Shown here one piece after another: positions 1 through 6,543 of a DNA stretch of 64,000 nt. Position 1 is the stretch's first letter. Each line of letters starts with the position of its first letter. Below the pieces are notes generated by a model, which saw only the letters and a list, made by a program, of their open reading frames with translations, ran no database searches and was not told where the DNA came from. This DNA comes from Leifsonia aquatica (GTDB lineage: Bacteria > Actinomycetota > Actinomycetes > Actinomycetales > Microbacteriaceae), in assembly GCF_014190775.1 (NCBI RefSeq), contig NZ_JACHVP010000002.1, positions 124,001-188,000 of the forward strand, given 5' to 3'. Both the position numbers and the translations under genes were made by a program.

Positions 1-237
1 CTCACGGGCGATACCGCTGCGCCCGCAGCCGCTCCATTCGGACTCTGAAGCGTTCCAGCCATCGCCCACGATTTCGAGCGTCTTCTCGTAGAGCCCCTCG
101 ATCTCCGCCTTGGCCCTCTTATGTTGCATCTGGATTGTCTTCCCATCTATCGGGGATTGAGCGCACCCGGCCAATGCGGTGAACCCAACGACCGTGCAGA
201 AGACGACGGTGAGGCTCTTCACGAGCACGTGACTCAT
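1..237 (-). CDS. Putative lipoprotein, 3' end missing; candidate immunity protein
   Basis: Reading from 237 down to the window edge gives 79 residues without a stop. The protein begins MSHVLVKSLTVVF, has a hydrophobic core and a clean lipobox (TALAGC), so it should be exported and lipid-anchored; the next part is polar and helical (KRAKAEIEGLYEKTLEIV). Its ATG (237-235) overlaps the TGA of the upstream hydrolase gene in an ATGA junction, so the two are translationally coupled. G+C is visibly lower than in the neighbours. The function is unknown. A lipoprotein directly behind a putative secreted lipase recalls the lipoprotein immunity proteins of type VII lipase effectors, but this is inference from arrangement only. 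The C-terminus lies outside the window. Confidence 0.75.
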   Translation of the reverse strand, partial: MSHVLVKSLTVVFCTVVGFTALAGCAQSPIDGKTIQMQHKRAKAEIEGLYEKTLEIVGDGWNASESEWSGCGRSGIARE

Positions 238-2087
238 CTCGTAAGCCCTCCGACCCGGTTACCGGTCCTCAGACCTGATCGATCGTCGGGCGTTCCCTCG
301 TATTGCAGTTCCGCACCCTTGCCCATCGATGCCATGGCGGCGGCGTACTGCGCAGAGGTGAAGTCATTCAGGTAGCTGGGCTCCTTCTCCGAACCGAATG
401 GTCCGTGACTCGAAACTCCTTTGAGGTCTCTGCCATTTATGGAGGTGCCTTCTGATGTGAATACTTTCGCGCCGTAGCCAGGATCAGTCGGATCGGTCCG
501 TCCGGACACAAATTGCCCGAGTGGCGCCCACTCGTCAGCGACCGCCTGAGTTGCGTACACCTCTCCCAGCGGCACATTCAGCACCCCTGCCACCGGCGCC
601 CCGCCGGAGACTCCAGCTGACCCGAGCATCACGACGTTTCCAGCACTGACTCCCGGGCGCGCCAGGGCGATGGCAGCGACATTCGTACCGTAGGAGTGCG
701 CAACCACGGACAGCTGTGATGACTGCGCGCCCCAGCCTTCTATGCCCTGAAGACCCTGAAGCGTCCGGCCGAGCCGATCCGCGCCTGCTTCAGCCAATTC
801 GTTGCGGATCACGCCAACGACATCGATCGCTCCCGGTGGGTCGTAGTCGAGCCACGCGATGACGGCGATCTTGGACGCATCCAGACCGGATGCCACAGCT
901 TGTGCTTCGCGAAGCGCCCGTGCCGCATTGCCGTAGTTCCAGATGTCCCCCGCCGTCGTCCCCATGCCCGGCACGATCAGGCTGACGTGTTCGGCGTCGT
1001 CGATGAGGCCGGTGCTCAGCGCCACCTTGGTGTGCTCGCCCGGCTGATACGCGTAGAGCTGGTGCGGCGGGGCGCCCTCGGGGCCGCCGCCGAAAGCGCG
1101 GCGGATGGCCGTGAGTTCGGCGAGGAGCTTCTCGTCCTTCTCGATGAGGCGGTCGAAGAGCGCGCGGGCGCCGGGGGCGAGGCCATCCCTGGTCCGCCTC
1201 AGTCTCTCGAGCTCGTCTTCCAGGGCGGCGATGTCTTTCGTCAGCATCCGTTCGTTCACCTCGGAGCGGGTGCGGGCGTCGACGCCGTCGAGATTGCCGA
1301 CGACGCGCGGGATGCTGCGGGCGAGGCGGGAGCGGGTGGCGTCGTCGAGCTTCCGCCACCAGGCGGCGATGTGTCCCGGTCCGAGATCGAGAAGGCGGTC
1401 GAGCAGCTCGGGGTGCGCCGCAGCATACGCTTCGAGTTCGGAGCCGGACATGCGCCGGAGGTCGCGGAGCAACTTCTTCTCGCCGGCGTACGCCATGACC
1501 TCGGCGAGCCCCGCGGGCAGCGGAGCCGCCCCGAACACGGATCCCGTGAAGGCCCGGTCCGTGAGAGTGCGGAGCACCCGGGCGGTGTCACCGTCGCTCG
1601 CGGAGACCGCCGCGCGCGCATCCGTCAGGAGCGCTTCGGCGTTGTCCCGGATCGCCACTCCCGGATCGACGAAGACCGACAGCACCGGAAGCGCGAACGG
1701 CGCGCTCGCTGCACGTGCCTTCTCGTCGTCATGCTTGCGACGGGCGGCCGCGGTCGCCGTCTCGCCCCGCGACCACTCGGCGATCGCCCGGTCGGCGACG
1801 CGGAGTGCAGCAGCGATCTCCGCAGCGTGCGCGGAGAGTGCAGCGGCAGCCTCCCGATAGGCCGTCGCTGCCGCCGTCGTCCGGGTGAGGTGGCGCTCTC
1901 GCGCGGCGGTGAAGGCCTCCGCCGCAGCCCCTTCCCACACTTCCGGTACGGCTTTGCGATATTCCGCGGCGGCCGCGACAACTGATCGCGCCTGAACCTC
2001 CCACCGTTCCGCCTGCTCGCCGAGCGCGTGCGGGTCGCCCTCGACGAGGTCCTCCGGGCGCGAAGTCTGCCCCAGCTCGAGCGTCAC
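234..2087 (-). CDS. Putative T7SS-secreted alpha/beta-hydrolase (DUF1023-like) with WXG-type N-terminal domain
   Basis: 617 residues from a GTG at 2087 that overlaps the upstream stop as GTGA. Residues 1-110 form a helical hairpin: the start (LGQTSRPEDLVEGDP) resembles the putative T7SS secretion-signal domain of actinobacterial proteins, and W51-E-G53 sits at the expected helix turn. A long alpha-helical middle follows (about 110-335). From about 340 there is an alpha/beta-hydrolase fold of DUF1023 type: a GMGTT loop near 374, nucleophile Ser465 in AHSYG, a likely acid Asp519, and His561 in SSHGPFG. This predicts a serine esterase or lipase delivered out of the cell. The hydrolase end is clearly lower in G+C than the helical head, as seen in polymorphic toxins. 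No secretion machinery lies in the window. A cell-envelope housekeeping esterase is the alternative. Confidence 0.85.
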   Translation of the reverse strand: MTLELGQTSRPEDLVEGDPHALGEQAERWEVQARSVVAAAAEYRKAVPEVWEGAAAEAFTAARERHLTRTTAAATAYREAAAALSAHAAEIAAALRVADRAIAEWSRGETATAAARRKHDDEKARAASAPFALPVLSVFVDPGVAIRDNAEALLTDARAAVSASDGDTARVLRTLTDRAFTGSVFGAAPLPAGLAEVMAYAGEKKLLRDLRRMSGSELEAYAAAHPELLDRLLDLGPGHIAAWWRKLDDATRSRLARSIPRVVGNLDGVDARTRSEVNERMLTKDIAALEDELERLRRTRDGLAPGARALFDRLIEKDEKLLAELTAIRRAFGGGPEGAPPHQLYAYQPGEHTKVALSTGLIDDAEHVSLIVPGMGTTAGDIWNYGNAARALREAQAVASGLDASKIAVIAWLDYDPPGAIDVVGVIRNELAEAGADRLGRTLQGLQGIEGWGAQSSQLSVVAHSYGTNVAAIALARPGVSAGNVVMLGSAGVSGGAPVAGVLNVPLGEVYATQAVADEWAPLGQFVSGRTDPTDPGYGAKVFTSEGTSINGRDLKGVSSHGPFGSEKEPSYLNDFTSAQYAAAMASMGKGAELQYEGTPDDRSGLRTGNRVGGLTR

Positions 2088-2350
2088 GAGCCCGACCGCC
2101 TTCCTTGCTCGGCGATCGACGCCTCCGCTTCCGCGAAGAGGCTCGATGCCCGGGTCAGCCGCGCGACGAATTCCCCGTCGTCGTTCGCGATCCGCCCATC
2201 GGCCCTCCCCCACGCGACGGCGAAGCCCGACACGGCCGTACTCACGCTCTCGGACCCGGACATCGCGACAGCGACCGGCGATTCCGGATATCCCTCGAAT
2301 CGCCTGCCGCACGCCCCGACGTCGTCGGTATCCACCCCCACAACAGACAT
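2084..2350 (-). CDS. Small helical protein, ESX/Lap-like putative secretion partner
   Basis: 88 residues starting MSVVGVDTDDVGA. No signal peptide or membrane segment; mostly Ala/Ser/Gly-rich helix, with a central AWGRADG that could be a WxG-like turn. It is the first gene of a tightly overlapping minus-strand operon (GTGA overlap with the hydrolase). Size, helical content and position match the small helical partners that bind the N-terminal domain of type VII substrates. The ATG is chosen because a promoter -10 (TACCTT) ends exactly 6 bases upstream, predicting a leaderless mRNA. No specific family is recognised with confidence. Confidence 0.7.
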   Translation of the reverse strand: MSVVGVDTDDVGACGRRFEGYPESPVAVAMSGSESVSTAVSGFAVAWGRADGRIANDDGEFVARLTRASSLFAEAEASIAEQGRRSGS

Positions 2351-2356
2351 GACTCG

Positions 2357-2385
2357 AAGGTATCGATCAAAAATACCCAGCTCAA
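2357..2385 (-). promoter_or_regulatory. Leaderless promoter of the T7SS-like operon
   Basis: On the minus strand a -35 TTGAGC (2380-2385) and a -10 TACCTT (2357-2362) are separated by 17 bases, in an unusually AT-rich stretch for this window. The ATG of the first gene starts 6 bases after the -10, so transcription should begin at or next to the start codon. This is the best two-box promoter among the leaderless set. Confidence 0.65.
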
Positions 2386-2507
2386 TATTTGGAATGCATG
2401 GAAAGAACGAGATGTCACGATCGGCGCAGAGGGCCCGTCGTTGACCACTCCCTGCGTATCCACGCACGATTCCCGCGTAACACTCCCGGCCACGCAACGA
2501 TCCACCC

Positions 2508-2513
2508 TAAGCT
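2508..2513 (+). promoter_or_regulatory. -10 element for leaderless Lrp/AsnC gene
   Basis: TAAGCT ends 6 bases before the GTG at 2520; there is no Shine-Dalgarno sequence in the gap. It supports the GTG as the true start. A -35 box is not evident. Confidence 0.55.
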
Positions 2514-2519
2514 TGCGCC

Positions 2520-2957
2520 GTGGACAACCTCGATCGCAGCATCCTCGACCTCCTCCGTCAGAACGCGCGGGCGGGATACGGCGACATCGGCTCGGTCGTC
2601 GGGCTGTCCGCGTCCGCCGTGAAGCGCCGCGTGGACCGGCTGGTGGCCGATGGCGTCATCCGCGGGTTCACCATCCAGGTCGACCCCGCGATCGACGGCA
2701 TGAGCACCGAGGCCTACGTCGAGCTCTTCTGCCGTGGCACCGTCTCGCCCGAGGAGCTGCTGCGGATCCTCTCCGCCGTCCCAGAAGTCGTCGACGCCGG
2801 CACGGTGACGGGCAGCGCCGACGCGATCGTCCACATCCGCTCCCGCGACATCCCGAGCCTGGAGGCCGCCCTCGAGAAGGTGCGCCTGGCCCCCAACGTC
2901 GATCACACACGCAGCGCGATCGTGTTGTCGCGCCTGATCAACCGCGGCAACTCCTGA
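2520..2957 (+). CDS. Lrp/AsnC family transcriptional regulator
   Basis: 145 residues, the usual length for the family. The N-terminal winged helix-turn-helix spans about residues 1-60 (DNLDRSILDLLRQNAR, then the recognition helix SASAVKRRVDRLV). The C-terminal RAM-type domain follows (TEAYVELFCRG, VVDAGTVTGSADAIVHI), where these regulators bind amino acids and oligomerise. It is a DNA-binding cytoplasmic regulator of amino-acid-related genes; its targets cannot be read from the sequence. It diverges from the T7SS-like operon across 169 bp. PutA lies nearby and is a family-typical target in other bacteria, but no link is shown here. Confidence 0.88.
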   Translation: MDNLDRSILDLLRQNARAGYGDIGSVVGLSASAVKRRVDRLVADGVIRGFTIQVDPAIDGMSTEAYVELFCRGTVSPEELLRILSAVPEVVDAGTVTGSADAIVHIRSRDIPSLEAALEKVRLAPNVDHTRSAIVLSRLINRGNS

Positions 2958-3009
2958 CCGCGTCGCGAATCTTCAAGACGATCGGTCGGACCACGCGCAC
3001 ACTCGTGGC

Positions 3010-3435
3010 ATGACCGAGACAGCACGCACGAGCCTCCCGATCGCCGCGCGTCGCGACGCGATCTGGCACGCACTGACCGACCCCGACACGATCGCCCGCT
3101 ACATGTACGGCGCGCGCGTCACGACGGACTGGCAGGCGGGCTCGCCGATCACGTACCGCGGCGAGTGGGAGGGCAAACCCTACGAGGACAAGGGGACCAT
3201 CCTCGAGATCGTCCCCGGCGAGCGCCTCGTGACCAGCTACTACAGCCCTCTCAGCGGCAAACCCGACGTCCCGGAGAGCTACCAGACGGTCTCTTATCTG
3301 CTCGCCGACGACGGCGATCGCACCCTCGTGACCATCACCCAGGACGGCTGCGCCGACCGGGCGGAGTCCGACCGGATGTCTGCGAACTGGGCGTCGACAC
3401 TCGAGTCGTTGCGATCCGTGGTCGAGCAATCCTGA
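3010..3435 (+). CDS. SRPBCC / AHSA1-like domain protein
   Basis: 141 residues beginning MTETARTSLPIAARRD. The pattern of a START-like helix-grip fold is present: an initial strand, then helix RDAIWHALTDPDTIARYM, then GSPITYRGEWEGKPYEDKGTILEI and a long C-terminal helix (WASTLESLRSVVE). The family contains small ligand-binding or Hsp90-activator-like proteins, often encoded with regulators; a specific ligand cannot be assigned. The start follows CACACT by 6 bases, compatible with a leaderless transcript. It sits alone between an Lrp regulator and a two-component system. Confidence 0.8.
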   Translation: MTETARTSLPIAARRDAIWHALTDPDTIARYMYGARVTTDWQAGSPITYRGEWEGKPYEDKGTILEIVPGERLVTSYYSPLSGKPDVPESYQTVSYLLADDGDRTLVTITQDGCADRAESDRMSANWASTLESLRSVVEQS

Positions 3436-3523
3436 ACGTCCTCTGCGAGAATCCTCAGACCGCGCGACGCCCGGCGACCACGGAACCGAGCGCCACCACG
3501 GCGAAGAGTGGCACGATGGGCGC

Positions 3524-4261
3524 ATGAAGCTGCTCGTTGTGGAAGACGACCCCGACATGGGAGGCCTCGTTCAGCGCGGTCTCGCCGCCGAAGGTTACGA
3601 GGTCACCCTCGTCACCAATGGTGTCGATGCCCTGATCGCGCTGCGCAGCGACGCCTACTCGGCCGCCGCGATCGACGTGATGCTGCCCGGGATGAGCGGC
3701 TTCGAGCTGTGCCGCCACATCCGCGAGGCGGCGAACCCGATGCCGATCCTGCTCCTCACCGCACGCGACGCGATCGAGGACCGTGTCCACGGGCTCGACT
3801 CTGGCGCCGACGACTACCTCACGAAGCCGTTCGCCTTCGCCGAGCTCGCCGCCTGCGTGCGTGCTCTGCTGCGCCGCGAGCCGACCGGGATGCGCCCCCA
3901 GGTCACCGTGGGTCGGCTCACCGTCGACTCGCACGAACACCAGGCCCTCGTCGACGGACACGAGATGCCGCTCAGCCGCCGGGAGTTCACGCTGCTGCGC
4001 CTCTTCGCGACCAACCCGGACAAGACGCTCTCGCGCGCCGACATCCTGGAGTCCGTGTGGGGGACGACCGAGAACATCGGCACCAACGTCATCGACCAGT
4101 ACGTCTCGTACCTGCGCAAGAAGCTCGACCTCGCCGAGGCCGGCCTCTCGATCGTCACCGAGCGCGGCCGCGGCTACCGGCTCGACGCCAAGAACGCGCT
4201 CGACGCCAAGGCGACGGGCGAGAGCAAGCAGGACGAGAAGCTGGAGACGTCGACGTCGTGA
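3524..4261 (+). CDS. OmpR-family response regulator
   Basis: 245 residues. The receiver domain has the acidic pocket (VEDDP, residues 6-10), phospho-acceptor Asp51 (AIDVMLPGM), Thr79 and Lys101 (LTKPF). The winged-helix output domain (about 128-228) includes LSRREFTLLRLFATNPDK and the wing GRGYRLD. A short charged tail (DAKNALDAKATGES) follows. Its stop overlaps the GTG of the kinase gene as GTGA, so regulator and kinase are co-translated. It should bind DNA as a dimer after phosphorylation by the partner kinase. The signal and regulon are unknown. Confidence 0.95.
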   Translation: MKLLVVEDDPDMGGLVQRGLAAEGYEVTLVTNGVDALIALRSDAYSAAAIDVMLPGMSGFELCRHIREAANPMPILLLTARDAIEDRVHGLDSGADDYLTKPFAFAELAACVRALLRREPTGMRPQVTVGRLTVDSHEHQALVDGHEMPLSRREFTLLRLFATNPDKTLSRADILESVWGTTENIGTNVIDQYVSYLRKKLDLAEAGLSIVTERGRGYRLDAKNALDAKATGESKQDEKLETSTS

Positions 4262-5691
4262 GGTGGCTGCGACGGCTGTCGATCACGGCGCGCATCACCA
4301 TCGGCAGCCTCCTCGTCGCCTCGCTCTTCGGCCTCGCGGCGGTGGTCGTCATCCGCATCGGCGTCGCCTCGATCCTCCACAACGCGACGGTCACGCTGCT
4401 CGACAACGACATCGCGGCTCCCGCCGAGTCGGTGAAGAACAGTCCGCAGGGACCGTTCGACCTCCCCGGCGGCGGCCAGGAGCTCGCCGTCGTGGATGCC
4501 AGCGGCGCGATCCTCGCCTCCACTCTGCCCGCCGCGATGGAACCGAAGGTCGACAAGCTGATCGCGTTCGGCAGCACGCCGACCATGTACCAGCTCGGCG
4601 ACGACCAGTACCTCGTGCTCACACAGACCGTCAGCACGCCCGAAGGGGTCGTGCACATCGTCGCGGCGCGCAACGACGAGACGACCGCGCTCATCCTCGA
4701 CCGACTGACGGCCGCGCTGCTCATCGGCGCCGGCGTGCTCATCCTCGGCTTCGGCGGCGCGTCCTGGCTGCTGGCGCGGGCCGCCCTTCGACCGGTGAGC
4801 AGGATGCGCGAGCAGGCCGAGCTGATCGCGGGCGAGGAGCGCACGGGCCAGGAGGCGTCGACCAGCGTGCTCACCGTCGGGCCGGCGCAGGACGAGCTCT
4901 CGGAGCTGGCCACCACGCTCAACGACCTCATCCGCCGGCTGCGCGCCTCCGCCGACCGTGAACGCCAGATGGTCTCCGACGCCAGCCATGAGCTGCGAAC
5001 TCCCCTGGCCGTGCTGCGCGGACAGCTGGAACTCGCCGAGCTCGATGCGGGCGACCCGACCGCGCTCCTCCACGACATCCGCTCCTCGCACGCCACCGCA
5101 CTGCGTCTCGGTCAGCTCGCCAACAACCTGCTGGAGCTGTCGCGCATCGAGGCCGGCCCGACGAGCGGCCGCATCGACTGGCGCACCTTCGTCGACGAAC
5201 TCACGGACGCGATCGATCGGGCTCGTCTCCTCGCCAGCGGTGACGACGACGCGGGTAGTATTTCGGTCGACTTCGAGTACGACCCTCGGCGCAGACCGGC
5301 CGCGGACGCCCGCATCGCGCTGAGCCCGACCGATGTCGGCCGCATCCTGGACAACCTCCTGGGCAACGCGATCACCGCGATCCGCTCGGTGCCCGGGCAC
5401 GGGGATGCGACGGTGACGGCGGAGATCACCGTCGACGCCGACCGCGTCGTACTCACGGTGCGCGACACCGGTCCCGGGATGCCGGAGGATTTCATCCCGG
5501 TCGCGCTCGACCGTTTCACGCGTGCCGACGGGGCGCGAACGTCGACGTCGGGCGCCGGGGGCGGCCTCGGGCTGGCGATCGTCGCGGCTCTGGCCGGGGC
5601 GGCGGGCGGCGAGGTCGTCCTCGCCAACGGGCGACCGAACGGGCTGGTCGTCGCGGTGTCGCTGCCGCTCGTGCGGCCGGCGGATCAGTGA
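4258..5691 (+). CDS. HAMP-domain sensor histidine kinase
   Basis: 477 residues from the GTG at 4258. TM1 is at about residues 15-37, followed by an extracytoplasmic sensor segment (about 38-148), TM2 (about 150-173) and a HAMP linker. The phospho-acceptor is His244 in the H-box (SDASHELRTPLAVL). The ATPase has N-box LDNLLGNAITAI (about 364-375), G1 DTGPGMPE (from 403) and G2 GAGGGLGLA (from 432). It autophosphorylates and passes phosphate to the regulator encoded immediately upstream. Its end overlaps the end of the convergent aldo/keto reductase gene by 7 bp. The ligand cannot be predicted. Confidence 0.94.
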   Translation: MRWLRRLSITARITIGSLLVASLFGLAAVVVIRIGVASILHNATVTLLDNDIAAPAESVKNSPQGPFDLPGGGQELAVVDASGAILASTLPAAMEPKVDKLIAFGSTPTMYQLGDDQYLVLTQTVSTPEGVVHIVAARNDETTALILDRLTAALLIGAGVLILGFGGASWLLARAALRPVSRMREQAELIAGEERTGQEASTSVLTVGPAQDELSELATTLNDLIRRLRASADRERQMVSDASHELRTPLAVLRGQLELAELDAGDPTALLHDIRSSHATALRLGQLANNLLELSRIEAGPTSGRIDWRTFVDELTDAIDRARLLASGDDDAGSISVDFEYDPRRRPAADARIALSPTDVGRILDNLLGNAITAIRSVPGHGDATVTAEITVDADRVVLTVRDTGPGMPEDFIPVALDRFTRADGARTSTSGAGGGLGLAIVAALAGAAGGEVVLANGRPNGLVVAVSLPLVRPADQ

Positions 5692-6539
5692 CCGCTGCGG
5701 TCTGAGTCGACGCCGGCATCGGGGCCTTCGTCGAGGGTGGCGATCGCGGCGAGGTCGTCTGCGTCCAGCTCGAAGCCGAACGCCGCGAGGTTGTCGGCCA
5801 TCCGCTGCGGGTTGGCCGACTTCGGAATGACGACGAGGCCGTTCTGGATGTGCCACCGCAGGACGATCTGACCGGGCGTGCGGTCGTGCTTCTCGGCCAC
5901 GCGGGCGAGCACGCGGGAGGAGAGCAGGTCGCCCGAGCCTCCGCCCAGGGGGCTCCACGACTCGGTCAGGATGCCGTGCTCGGTGTCGTATGCTCGCTGC
6001 TCGCGGCGGGTGATCGCCGGGCTGAGCTGGATCTGGTTGACCCCGGGGACGACGCCCGTGGCGGCGATGAGCGTGTCGAGGTGCGCCGGCTTGAAGTTCG
6101 AGACGCCGATCGCGCGGGCCTTCCCTGCCTCGCGGAGACGGATGAAGGTCTCCCAGGTGGAGACGAACTCGCCGCGCGCGGGCAGCGGCCAATGGATCAG
6201 GAGCAGGTCGACGTAGTCCAGCCCCAGTCGCTCGAGACTCGCGTCGAGGCCGGCGACGGCTCGGTCCTGTCCCTGGTACTCGCCGTCGAGCTTGGTGGTG
6301 ACGAACCAGTCTTCGCGGGCCACGCCGCTCGCGGCGACGCCCCGGCCCACACCGATCTCATTGCCGTACTTGACCGCGGTGTCGACGTGGCGGTAGCCCA
6401 GCTCCGCTGCCGCGACGATGGCCTTCTCGACCTCGGCGTCGTCGAGCGGCCAGGTGCCGAGTCCGAGCTGCGGGATGGAGCCGCCCGAGTTGAGGGCGAG
6501 AGACGGCACGGCGGACGGGACGGAGGCGGGGGTCGTCAT
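5685..6539 (-). CDS. Aldo/keto reductase
   Basis: 284 residues, close to the typical size for the AKR family. The catalytic tetrad is visible: Asp53 (HVDTA), Tyr58 (KYGNE), Lys83 (TTKLDG) and His116 (LIHWP). The NADPH-binding C-terminal signature VVIPKSANPQR is present. It should reduce aldehydes or ketones with NADPH in the cytoplasm; bacterial homologues include 2,5-diketo-gluconate reductase-like enzymes. The substrate is not predictable. A TAGGCT -10 (6546-6551) ends 6 bases before the ATG, so the mRNA is probably leaderless and monocistronic. Confidence 0.93.
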   Translation of the reverse strand: MTTPASVPSAVPSLALNSGGSIPQLGLGTWPLDDAEVEKAIVAAAELGYRHVDTAVKYGNEIGVGRGVAASGVAREDWFVTTKLDGEYQGQDRAVAGLDASLERLGLDYVDLLLIHWPLPARGEFVSTWETFIRLREAGKARAIGVSNFKPAHLDTLIAATGVVPGVNQIQLSPAITRREQRAYDTEHGILTESWSPLGGGSGDLLSSRVLARVAEKHDRTPGQIVLRWHIQNGLVVIPKSANPQRMADNLAAFGFELDADDLAAIATLDEGPDAGVDSDRSGH

Positions 6540-6543
6540 GCCT

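Noticed and set aside
121-375. Plus-strand frame near the left edge
   Set aside because: It is antisense to the lipoprotein and hydrolase genes and has no recognisable features.
2088-2312. 75-residue N-terminal extension of the hydrolase
   Set aside because: It lies in the upstream small gene in another frame and is Arg-rich noise; the GTG at 2087 overlaps the upstream stop and starts the recognised secretion-signal domain.
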